NCBI GenBank assembly: GCA_040752275.1
Contig: JBFMFH010000074.1
Location: 1-20,485 of the forward strand
Length of the DNA: 20,485 nucleotides
DNA from: JBFMFH01 sp040752275
GTDB lineage: Bacteria > Acidobacteriota > Vicinamibacteria > Vicinamibacterales > JAKQTR01
Direction of reading: 5' to 3'
Below the pieces are notes generated by a model, which had not been told where the DNA came from, searched no databases, and saw only the letters and a list, made by a program, of their open reading frames with translations. The translations under genes were made by a program, and so were the position numbers. Positions 1 through 6,899 of this stretch are shown here, piece by piece; within the stretch, counting starts at the first letter, position 1; every line of letters begins with the position of its first letter.

Positions 1-12
1 GGGAATTGTGTG

Positions 13-38
13 AGGCATCACGGTTCCAGGGCACTAGA
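13..38 (-). repeat. Left copy of a 26-bp inverted repeat at the window edge
   Basis: Read on the minus strand this begins TCTAGTGCCCTGGAACCG and is identical over 26 bases to plus-strand 20358-20383. The TAG within it is the stop codon of the neighbouring P-loop ATPase gene. Beyond the perfect part, the 12 bases out to position 1 still match the right copy at 8 of 12 positions. This looks like the terminus of a multicopy element, identical at its tip and diverging inward. The rest of any such element lies outside the window. Confidence 0.8.
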
Positions 39-582
39 TCAGCCGCCCGGCCAGGGCGGGGTGGGATGACACGGCGCCCAGGGCGTCGTGGATCCAGGCG
101 TTGCGTCCGGCGGGATCGAGCCGGTGATAGGCCAGACGTTTCTCGGTCAACAACTGGTCGACGAGCTGGTCGATCGACCGCACGAAGAAGTCGTCGGTGT
201 CCCGCACGCCGTCCGGCGATGCCGCCCCGACGACCGGCACCTTGAAGAGCAGGTCGTAGGACTTCATCCAGTAGTCGACGAAGCGCTCGACAGGCCGCTG
301 TCGGCCGCACGCGAAGAGCAAGTAGGCGTAGTTGTCCAGCGCGGACCGATCGCACACCACGACGTCGTGCTGGGCCGACGCCCGGATCTCCTCCGCAATC
401 TGGTTCATCAGAATCCAGGTCTGGGCGTCCAGCGAGGTCTTTCGGTTGATCGGCAGGGGCGACAGCCTCGCCACCTCCTTGACCACGTCGGCGTCGATGC
501 CCTGCCGCTTCAGCGCGGCCGCCAGGTCATAGCAGAGCGTTGTCTTGCCGGTCCCATGCGTGCCGATGAAGGCGACTTTCAT
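34..582 (-). CDS. Small P-loop ATPase/kinase (AAA_28 / NadR kinase-like)
   Basis: This 182-residue cytoplasmic protein starts with a beta strand and a Walker A motif, GTHGTGKTT (residues 7-15). A CDRSALDNYAY segment (78-88) resembles the Asp-Arg-containing second nucleotide or substrate motif of nucleoside-kinase-like P-loop proteins. The length and the GTHGTGKTT form fit AAA_28/NadR-type ATPases, whose best known member phosphorylates nicotinamide riboside. No NadR DNA-binding or adenylyltransferase domain is present, so the substrate is unknown. The ATG overlaps the stop of the aldo/keto reductase as ATGA (579-582), pointing to translational coupling. The alternative, a long open frame running upstream through the reductase gene, is rejected because it is antisense-like noise. 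The TAG stop lies inside the left-edge repeat. Confidence 0.85.
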   Translation of the reverse strand: MKVAFIGTHGTGKTTLCYDLAAALKRQGIDADVVKEVARLSPLPINRKTSLDAQTWILMNQIAEEIRASAQHDVVVCDRSALDNYAYLLFACGRQRPVERFVDYWMKSYDLLFKVPVVGAASPDGVRDTDDFFVRSIDQLVDQLLTEKRLAYHRLDPAGRNAWIHDALGAVSSHPALAGRLI

Positions 583-1577
583 GCGACCGGCGTCTTCATC
601 CACGCCGCGGTGTTGTGGAAGTTGGCGACGATCCCCCCGGGCGGGACGAGCCCGTCGCACGCGGTCCGCTCCTCGGCCGAGAGCACCATATCGAGCACCG
701 GCAGCAGCTCCTCCAGTTGCGATGACGTGCGGGGACCGATGACCGGCGCGGTGACGGCCGGCTGGTCCTTGCACCACAGCAGCGCCAGTTGCGCGGGCGT
801 TTTCGAGAACCGCCTGGCCAGCTCGCCGAAGGCCTGCCCCGTTTCGATGCCTTTCGGCGTCACGCGCTGCGCGTAGACGCTGCCGGGCTGAACCGCCGCG
901 CGTGAATCGTGGGGCAAGGCGCCTGACGTCGCATACCGGCCAGCCAGCAGTCCCTGTGCGAGGGGCGCCCACGGCAGCAGCGCAAGGTCGTAACGCAGCG
1001 CCAGCGGCACGAGCTCGTTCTCGATCCGGCGATCCAGGAGGTTGTAGGGCGGCTGTTCGCTGACGTAGCGAGCCAGACCGAAGCGCTCGCTCGCGGCCAA
1101 CGCCTCCATGACCATCCAGGCCGGATGCGTGGAACAGCCGATGTACCGGACCTTGCCTGCCCGGATGAGGTCCGTCAGTGCCCCGAGCGTTTCGTCGATG
1201 GGAATCTCCGGGGACGGCCGGTGGACCTGGTACAAGTCGATCCAGTCGGTGCCCAGCCGCCGCAGCGAATCGTCGCACGCCTTCAGGATGTGCAGCCGGG
1301 AGTTGCCCGCGTCGTTGGGATCCGGCCCGGTCGCGTAGTGCACCTTGGTGGCCAGCACCGCGCGTGATCTCACGCCGGCGAGCGCCCGCCCCACCACCCG
1401 CTCGCTCTCGCCGCCATGGTAGGTGTCGGCGGTATCGATCAGGTTGACACCGGCATCGACGGCGGTGTGCACCATGCGGATCGCCTCAGCGTCGGGAGTG
1501 GGACCTCCGAAGTTCAGCGTCCCCAGAGACAGGGGCGACACCCGCACGCCGGTCCTTCCGAACCTTCGATACTCCAT
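579..1577 (-). CDS. Aldo/keto reductase family oxidoreductase
   Basis: A 332-residue cytoplasmic protein with the (beta/alpha)8 aldo/keto reductase pattern. It opens MEYRRFGRTGVRVSPLSLGT, the usual N-terminus. The catalytic tetrad is visible as Asp48 and Tyr53 in DTADTY, Lys78 in ATK and His119 in QVH. A C-terminal PVIGPRTSSQLEE segment matches the NADP(H) phosphate-binding region of the family. It would reduce or oxidise a carbonyl compound with NADP(H); the natural substrate cannot be read from sequence. The ATG at 1577 was chosen over an in-frame start 19 codons upstream because the family begins at MEYRRFG and a GAGGA Shine-Dalgarno sits about 6 bases before it. It is the first gene of a two-gene operon with the P-loop ATPase. 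Confidence 0.95.
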   Translation of the reverse strand: MEYRRFGRTGVRVSPLSLGTLNFGGPTPDAEAIRMVHTAVDAGVNLIDTADTYHGGESERVVGRALAGVRSRAVLATKVHYATGPDPNDAGNSRLHILKACDDSLRRLGTDWIDLYQVHRPSPEIPIDETLGALTDLIRAGKVRYIGCSTHPAWMVMEALAASERFGLARYVSEQPPYNLLDRRIENELVPLALRYDLALLPWAPLAQGLLAGRYATSGALPHDSRAAVQPGSVYAQRVTPKGIETGQAFGELARRFSKTPAQLALLWCKDQPAVTAPVIGPRTSSQLEELLPVLDMVLSAEERTACDGLVPPGGIVANFHNTAAWMKTPVA

Positions 1578-1756
1578 GCGATTCCTCGCCAGGCCTCGGG
1601 ACCGTCTCCCGCTGGAGCCATCTGCGGCCGGCATGAGCCGCGGCGTCGGCGGCCCGAGCGTTCGGTCGCCTTCGTCCGTCGACGCGGAGACATCATGCTA
1701 TCGCTCCGGTGACGCGCCCGGCAACCGCCGCCAACCTGAAGGCCGTACGGGTCGGC

Positions 1757-1762
1757 TATGAT
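1757..1762 (+). promoter_or_regulatory. Candidate -10 element TATGAT, near-leaderless
   Basis: TATGAT lies 12 bases before the ATG of the YdjM-like hydrolase, so transcription would start only a few bases before the start codon. No Shine-Dalgarno is seen. No good -35 hexamer is present at 16-18 bases. The rest of the divergent 1578-1774 spacer shows nothing else clear. Confidence 0.45.
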
Positions 1763-1774
1763 GGTTGACTGTTC

Positions 1775-2881
1775 ATGGAACCCCTCGCACACACGCTGGC
1801 GGGCGCGTGCCTCGCGGAGGCAGGGTTGAAACGCGTCACGCCGCTCGCCGCCACGACGCTCATCATCGCGGCCAACATCCCCGACATCGACGGTGCCTGC
1901 TACCTGTCCAGCGCCGATGTTGCGTTCGGATTCCGGCGGGGCTGGACGCACGGCGTCCTTGCATGGTTCGTGCTGCCCGTCGTCCTGACCCTCGCCATGC
2001 TGGCATTCGATCGGCTGATCCGGCGCCGGCGTGATCCCGCGCACGCCGCCGCCCGTTCCGTCCCGCTGCTGGCGCTGTCGGTACTGGGGGTGCTGACGCA
2101 CCCCTTTCTCGATTGGTTGAACACCTACGGCATCCGCCTCCTGATGCCGATCTCCGACCGCTGGTTCTACGGCGACACGCTCTTCATCGTGGACCCGTGG
2201 CTCTGGCTGCTCTTCGGTGGCGGCGCCGCCTTCGGCTGGAGCCGGACGCGGGGAGGCGCCGTCGCCACAGCACTTCTTGCGACGGCCATGACCGCCCTGG
2301 TCTGGGGCAATCCGTTGGTGCCCGCCGGGGCCCGCCTGGCGTGGGGCGCCGGGCTGGCGGGCTGGCTTCTCGTTCGCCGCTGGCTCCCTGCGGAGCGCGT
2401 CCGCCTGGCGGCGCGCGTTCTCCTCGTGCTTGGCGTGATCTACATCAGCATGATGTTCGTGGGATCGCGGCTGGCCGAGTCGCGCGTTCGCGACCTGGCG
2501 GCGCAGCGAGGCTGGGATGCGGATCGCATCGCGGCGATGCCCCAGCCGCTCGACCCCTGGCGCCGCACGGTGATTGCCGTCACACCACAGGCGTACTGGT
2601 TCGTCCCGGTCGTCTGGCCTCGAGGCTCGGACGAGCCGGCCGAGGCCGAGGTCGTCTCTCGCGGGACGTTCGGCCCGGTCGTGGCCGCCGCACTCAATGC
2701 CCCTCACGTGCAAGGTGTCCGGGTGTGGCTGCGCTTTCCCAGCTATGAAGTCCAGCCCCGCCGCGACGGCTCGTATCGGGTCCTCATCCGCGACGCGCGG
2801 TTTGCCGTCGGCCGCAGACCCGGGTTCGGTGTCGTCGCCATCGTCGATCTCGACCGGGACCTGAAGCCCATGGGACCATAG
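1775..2881 (+). CDS. Membrane-bound metal-dependent hydrolase, YdjM family
   Basis: A 368-residue inner-membrane protein. The N-terminal half carries the conserved polar residues of the YdjM (LexA-regulated membrane hydrolase) family between hydrophobic segments: His6, PDID with Asp37 and Asp39, GWTH with His59, and LTHPFLDW with His109 and Asp113. These are likely metal ligands. Hydrophobic segments lie near residues 60-78, 96-108, 138-153, 161-177, 185-200 and 210-229. A soluble C-terminal region of about 140 residues follows, with a beta-rich end. The biochemical activity of the family is not established. It is followed after 8 bases by the aminotransferase gene, so the two are probably co-transcribed. 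The ATG at 1775 is the first start after a TATGAT -10 box; there is no clear ribosome-binding site. Confidence 0.85.
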   Translation: MEPLAHTLAGACLAEAGLKRVTPLAATTLIIAANIPDIDGACYLSSADVAFGFRRGWTHGVLAWFVLPVVLTLAMLAFDRLIRRRRDPAHAAARSVPLLALSVLGVLTHPFLDWLNTYGIRLLMPISDRWFYGDTLFIVDPWLWLLFGGGAAFGWSRTRGGAVATALLATAMTALVWGNPLVPAGARLAWGAGLAGWLLVRRWLPAERVRLAARVLLVLGVIYISMMFVGSRLAESRVRDLAAQRGWDADRIAAMPQPLDPWRRTVIAVTPQAYWFVPVVWPRGSDEPAEAEVVSRGTFGPVVAAALNAPHVQGVRVWLRFPSYEVQPRRDGSYRVLIRDARFAVGRRPGFGVVAIVDLDRDLKPMGP

Positions 2882-2889
2882 GGGGTCAC

Positions 2890-4305
2890 ATGAACACCAT
2901 CCACCTGCTGCCGTTCACAGAAGCGTTCGACGAGTTCCTGGCATCCTGGCCCGGCTATCGCGAGACCGCCTCGCTCGACGATCTTCGCGCACGCGAGTAC
3001 TCGCGCCTCGACAGGACCGGCCAGGTGTACCTCGACTACACCGGCGGCGGCCTCTACGCCGAGTCCCAGGTACGCCGGCACCAGGACCTGCTCGTCTCCA
3101 CGCTCCTCGGGAATCCCCACTCGGTGAGCCCGGCGTCGTTGGCGGCGACCGAGCTGGTCGAGGGGGGGCGCCACCGTATCCTGCAGTTCTTCAACGCGTC
3201 ACCTGACGAGTACACGCTCGTGTTCACGGCAAACGCGACTCATGCACTCAAGCTGGTGGGCGAGTCGTACCCGTTCGGGCCCGGCGGCCGCTTCCTCCTC
3301 ACGTTCGACAACCACAACTCGGTGAACGGCATCCGCGAGTTCCTGCGCGCGAAGGGCGCCACCACGACCTACATCCCCGTGCTGCCCCCGGATCTCCAGG
3401 CCGATGACCAGACGGTGGACGATCATCTGTCGGAGAGGGCCCCGGAGGCGCCGAGCCTGTTCGCCTTCCCGGCGCAGTCGAACTTCTCGGGCGTTCAGCA
3501 TCCGCTGGAGTGGATCGCTCGCGCCCACGACAGGGGCTGGGACGTGCTGCTCGACGCGGCCGCCTTCGCGCCCACGAACCGCCTGGACCTCAGCCGGTGG
3601 TCGCCGGACTACGTCTCCCTGTCGTTCTACAAGATGTTCGGCTACCCGACAGGATCGGGGGCGCTCATCGCAAGGCACACCGCGCTCGAGAAGCTGAGAC
3701 GTCCCTGGTTCGCCGGTGGCACCATCACGGTGGCGTCCGTCACGGCGGACACCCATTACCTCGCCCAGGGTCCCGCGGCCTTCGAGGACGGCACGCTCGA
3801 CTACACGGGCATCCCGGGTCTGTCCATTGGATTGGACCACCTGGAGGCGGTGGGCGTCGATATCATCCACGAGCGCGTGCGTTGTCTGGCGGGATGGTTG
3901 ATCGAGACGCTCACCTCGATGAGACACACCACCAACCGGCCACTTGTTACGCTCTACGGTCCGAGGACAATGGAACGGCGGGGCGGTACGCTCACGATGA
4001 ACTTCTTCGACGACTCGGGGGTGTTCATCGACCACCAGGAAGTCGAGCGGCGGGCCTCCGAGTCGGGCATCTCCCTGCGGTCCGGGTGCTTCTGCAATCC
4101 GGGAGCCGGCGAGCTGGCCCTTGGGCTCTCATCGGGAGAGCTGCAGACCTGCTTCGCGCGCTCCCACACGCGCATGAGCTACAACGACTTCCGCCGGTGC
4201 ATCGACGGCAAGAGCAGCGGGGCGGTACGGGTGTCGGTCGGCATCGCGAGCAACTTCGCGGATGCCTACGCGTTCGCGCGGTTCGCTGCCGGACTGCTGC
4301 GGTAG
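2890..4305 (+). CDS. Class V PLP aminotransferase, Moco-sulfurase-like (NifS fold)
   Basis: A 471-residue cytoplasmic fold-type I PLP enzyme. The segment SFYKMFGYPTGSGAL contains Lys248, the expected Schiff-base lysine; Asp222 in LLDAAA should contact the pyridine nitrogen. SGCFCNPGA (Cys400, Cys402) near the C-terminus matches the active-cysteine region of the N-terminal sulfurase domain of eukaryotic Moco sulfurases (MOCOS/ABA3), which takes sulfur from L-cysteine. The MOSC domain that follows in those proteins is missing here, so this would be a stand-alone sulfurase or lyase. An AGGGGG ribosome-binding site precedes the ATG. The gene is 8 bases after the YdjM-like gene and 14 bases from a convergent gene. 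Plain cysteine desulfurase or another class V lyase activity remains possible. Confidence 0.88.
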   Translation: MNTIHLLPFTEAFDEFLASWPGYRETASLDDLRAREYSRLDRTGQVYLDYTGGGLYAESQVRRHQDLLVSTLLGNPHSVSPASLAATELVEGGRHRILQFFNASPDEYTLVFTANATHALKLVGESYPFGPGGRFLLTFDNHNSVNGIREFLRAKGATTTYIPVLPPDLQADDQTVDDHLSERAPEAPSLFAFPAQSNFSGVQHPLEWIARAHDRGWDVLLDAAAFAPTNRLDLSRWSPDYVSLSFYKMFGYPTGSGALIARHTALEKLRRPWFAGGTITVASVTADTHYLAQGPAAFEDGTLDYTGIPGLSIGLDHLEAVGVDIIHERVRCLAGWLIETLTSMRHTTNRPLVTLYGPRTMERRGGTLTMNFFDDSGVFIDHQEVERRASESGISLRSGCFCNPGAGELALGLSSGELQTCFARSHTRMSYNDFRRCIDGKSSGAVRVSVGIASNFADAYAFARFAAGLLR

Positions 4306-4319
4306 GACGGGACCGTCTC

Positions 4320-5045
4320 TCACTTCCTCGACGCCACCCATGTGCCCTGCAGTTCGCCGGTGTTGTAGTCCAGAATGCCCTCGAGCCTGCCGTCCCGAAG
4401 CTGCGCTCCCATCGACACCGGCTCGCCGCCGACGTACGGGAAGGTGATCGTCAGCGTGCCATCGCGCCAGGCGCCACCGGTCAGCGGTACCCTGCCCATC
4501 GCGGATTCGATCTCCCCGGTCACCGACTCCCCGTCCAACCTCAGGGTCAGCGAGAACGGCATGGCCTGTCCCTGGACGGAGGCTTCGCCCAGCCAGACCC
4601 CGGAGATCGGATCGGCCGTGCCGCCGGGACCGGAGGCGGCCCCGACCCGCGTCAGGGAGAACCCGACCGCCGTCTCCCCGAGCGTCCATGTCCCCTCGAG
4701 ACCGCCCTCGACGACCCTTCCTACCATCACGCCTGTCGTGTCGCCGGACCGGACGACGAGTGTCAGGGTGTCGCCCCTCAGGGTGCCCGAGACGATCGCA
4801 ACCCGCTCACTCTGCGAGTCCACGGCACCGGCGTACTGGCCATCCGCGAATGTCAAGTCCATCCGGAGCGCAGAGGTTGCACCGTCGTTCGCGACGGTCT
4901 TCCCCTCATAGGCGCCTGCAAGGGACTCCGGCCTGGGTCCCGCAGGCGGCGCCGTCTGAGCCCCCGCAGGGACGATCGCGATCCCGAGTACGACGGTCGC
5001 GAAGAACACCCAGCCGCTGCCGGCAACCCGGCTATTCGACGACAT
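4320..5045 (-). CDS. Secreted protein with two similar beta-rich units
   Basis: A 241-residue protein with a signal peptide: a basic N-region, a hydrophobic stretch at residues 12-26 and a probable cleavage after PAGA at 29. The mature part consists of two related segments, about 44-132 and 149-241. Each opens with GxYxG or GxWxG, has alternating hydrophobic strands including GTLRGDTLTL or GAWRDGTLTI, and ends in a GxLEG..GTW-type motif. This looks like an internal duplication of a small beta barrel or sandwich. No catalytic motif is seen and I do not recognise the family. It lies 63 bases after the ABC-2 permease on the same strand, with a strong GGAGGG ribosome-binding site about 7 bases before the ATG, so it may be the last gene of the exporter operon. 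Confidence 0.8.
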   Translation of the reverse strand: MSSNSRVAGSGWVFFATVVLGIAIVPAGAQTAPPAGPRPESLAGAYEGKTVANDGATSALRMDLTFADGQYAGAVDSQSERVAIVSGTLRGDTLTLVVRSGDTTGVMVGRVVEGGLEGTWTLGETAVGFSLTRVGAASGPGGTADPISGVWLGEASVQGQAMPFSLTLRLDGESVTGEIESAMGRVPLTGGAWRDGTLTITFPYVGGEPVSMGAQLRDGRLEGILDYNTGELQGTWVASRK

Positions 5046-5108
5046 CGCTCAGCCCTCCTCGCCCCAACGACACGAACCGGCCGACTGGAACAGTGTCGTT
5101 CCGGGGTG

Positions 5109-5846
5109 TCAGTCGAGGATCAGCTTGGCCCGCCGAAAGCGAGCCAGCACCGCGGCAAGCAGGAGGCCGTCCAGCAGGGCGAGCACGACCCCCGCGGCGA
5201 TCAGGATGCCGCTGACGCCGTAGCTCAGTGCGGACGCCGCCAGTTGCGATTGGAGACCGGCCGGCAGCATCTGGATCCCGAACACCGGGATGAAGATCAG
5301 CAGGAGGATTGCGACGTTGAGCGACTGCGCCGCCTGACGAACCGTCGGGGCGCGGAGTGAGACCAGGACGCCCGCGGTCGCCGCCAGACCGGCCCCGAGA
5401 AACGACATGACCGGCGCCCCGACCGCCAGGTGCGGCGCGAACAGCAGCAGGCCGTCGCCTCGGTGGGTGAGGTTGACGGTCACGAGACTCAGCCCGAGCA
5501 TGCCCAGGACGAGGCCCCATCCGTAGCTCAAGGCAGCCGCCAGCTTGCCGAACAGGACAGCCCGGTCGGGCAACCGGCTGGCCAGCAGAGTCTCGAGCGT
5601 ATGGCGCTCCCGCTCGCCGGCAAACGAATCGGCGACGACACCGGACACGAGCATCAACGGCAGCCAGGCCCAGTAGAAGAGCGGCGCCGCCGACTCCACC
5701 CACGCCCGCCCGGTCTGATACGGCAGGAAGACGCCGAAGATGACGAGCAGGATGAACAGACCGACACGGCCGCCCCTCAGCAGTCCCCCCGCCCACAGCA
5801 GTTCCTTCCATTCCTTCCAGACCACCGTGAGGATGTCGCGGGTCAT
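5109..5846 (-). CDS. ABC-2 type transporter permease
   Basis: A 245-residue integral membrane protein with about six transmembrane segments, near residues 29-44, 57-74, 99-122, 137-164, 177-195 and 211-235. The N-terminal amphipathic stretch and the cytoplasmic GERERHTLETLL motif (78-89) after the second segment are typical of ABC-2 and NatB/CcmB-like permeases, where this part docks with the ATPase. It would form the channel half of an exporter with the ATPase encoded just upstream. The genes overlap as ATGA (5843-5846), and a GAGGAGG Shine-Dalgarno lies 4 bases before the start, inside the ATPase coding end. The substrate is unknown. Confidence 0.92.
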   Translation of the reverse strand: MTRDILTVVWKEWKELLWAGGLLRGGRVGLFILLVIFGVFLPYQTGRAWVESAAPLFYWAWLPLMLVSGVVADSFAGERERHTLETLLASRLPDRAVLFGKLAAALSYGWGLVLGMLGLSLVTVNLTHRGDGLLLFAPHLAVGAPVMSFLGAGLAATAGVLVSLRAPTVRQAAQSLNVAILLLIFIPVFGIQMLPAGLQSQLAASALSYGVSGILIAAGVVLALLDGLLLAAVLARFRRAKLILD

Positions 5847-6772
5847 CGATCCTCCTCGACGAGTGTCAGGAACACGTCCTCGAGGGTATTCCTGTCCTTC
5901 CGCGCCTCTTCGACCTCCGCCCCTGCGTGCACCATCATGGAGACGAGCGGGGAGAGCTCGGCACCGTGACGGAGGTCGATCAGCAGGCGCCCGTTCCGCA
6001 GCTCGAACCGCACCACGTCCGATCGGTCGCGCAGCGCGGCCAGGAGGCGGTCGTCGAATCCGCGGCCGGTGATTTCGGCGCGCAGCGAATGCCGGGACCT
6101 GAGTTCGTCCGGGTGGCCGACGGCCAGCAGCCGCCCTTGCTTAATCACCGCAACGCGCTGGCACAACCGCTCGGCCTCTCCGAGGTTGTGCGTGGTCAGG
6201 AAGACGGTGACGCCCTCGCGCGACACCAGTCCGCTCAGATCCTCGCGCAGGGCCGTCGCGGCCACCGGATCGAGCCCGGCGCTCGGTTCGTCGAGGAACA
6301 GGAGCTTCGGTCGGTGCAGCAGCGCACGCGCGACCGCGAGCTTCTGCTTCATCCCCCGGCTCCAGCCCCCGACCGGTTCGTGCCGCCGATCCCACAACCC
6401 AAGGGGTTCCAGCAGCTCTCTGATGCGCGACGCGCGGTTCGCTCTGTCGAGATGCCAGGCGCGGGCGTAGAAATCGAGGTTGTCCTGGGCGCTCAGCCGC
6501 TCGTAGAGCCCGTGATGCTCGAGCAACGCCCCAGACCGGCAGCGGATGGCGTCGGCTCCCGACCGTGTGTCGAAGCCGAGCACCCGGGCGCTGCCGCACG
6601 TCGGCTCCAAGAGCCCCAGCAGCAGGCGGATGGCGGTCGTCTTGCCGGCACCGTTCGGACCGAGGAACCCGAAGACGATCCCGGGAGGGACGTCGAGATC
6701 CAGGCCGTCGAGCGCCCGAATCTCGCCGAAGCTGCGCGTCAGACCACGCGTATGGATGATGGGCTCGCTCAT
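5843..6772 (-). CDS. ABC transporter ATP-binding protein (ABC-2 exporter)
   Basis: A 309-residue ATPase with all key motifs: Walker A GPNGAGKT (38-45), signature region GGWSRGMKQK (135-144), Walker B LLFLDEP (157-163) with D-loop SAGLDP, and switch His196 in TTHN. The signature reads WSRGM rather than LSGGQ, which is common in the CcmA/NatA-like exporter subfamily. The C-terminal ~90 residues form the small regulatory domain usual in this group. It energises export by the permease encoded downstream with a 4-base overlap. No clear ribosome-binding site precedes ATG 6772; a TATGAT element lies 35 bases upstream. Confidence 0.95.
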   Translation of the reverse strand: MSEPIIHTRGLTRSFGEIRALDGLDLDVPPGIVFGFLGPNGAGKTTAIRLLLGLLEPTCGSARVLGFDTRSGADAIRCRSGALLEHHGLYERLSAQDNLDFYARAWHLDRANRASRIRELLEPLGLWDRRHEPVGGWSRGMKQKLAVARALLHRPKLLFLDEPSAGLDPVAATALREDLSGLVSREGVTVFLTTHNLGEAERLCQRVAVIKQGRLLAVGHPDELRSRHSLRAEITGRGFDDRLLAALRDRSDVVRFELRNGRLLIDLRHGAELSPLVSMMVHAGAEVEEARKDRNTLEDVFLTLVEEDR

Positions 6773-6807
6773 CGATTCGGCGCCGGAACCGACGCGCCTG
6801 GGCCCTC

Positions 6808-6813
6808 ATCATA
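6808..6813 (-). promoter_or_regulatory. Candidate -10 element for the ABC exporter operon
   Basis: On the minus strand the hexamer reads TATGAT, ending 35 bases before the ABC ATPase start. It is the same hexamer found before the starts at 1775 and 16420. No convincing -35 is seen. It lies in the 127-base divergent spacer shared with the acyltransferase-ligase gene. Confidence 0.4.
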
Positions 6814-6899
6814 TCCGCTCACTGGTCGTCATCGGAAACTCAGATCGGGCGCTTGCGCCAGGGCCCTTCCGGGAGTACGTTCAGCACACCAGGTGACCC

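Noticed and set aside
3510..5360. 616-residue plus-strand open frame over the aminotransferase and secreted protein genes
   Set aside because: It crosses a convergent gene junction, is out of frame with both genes and has no recognisable domain.
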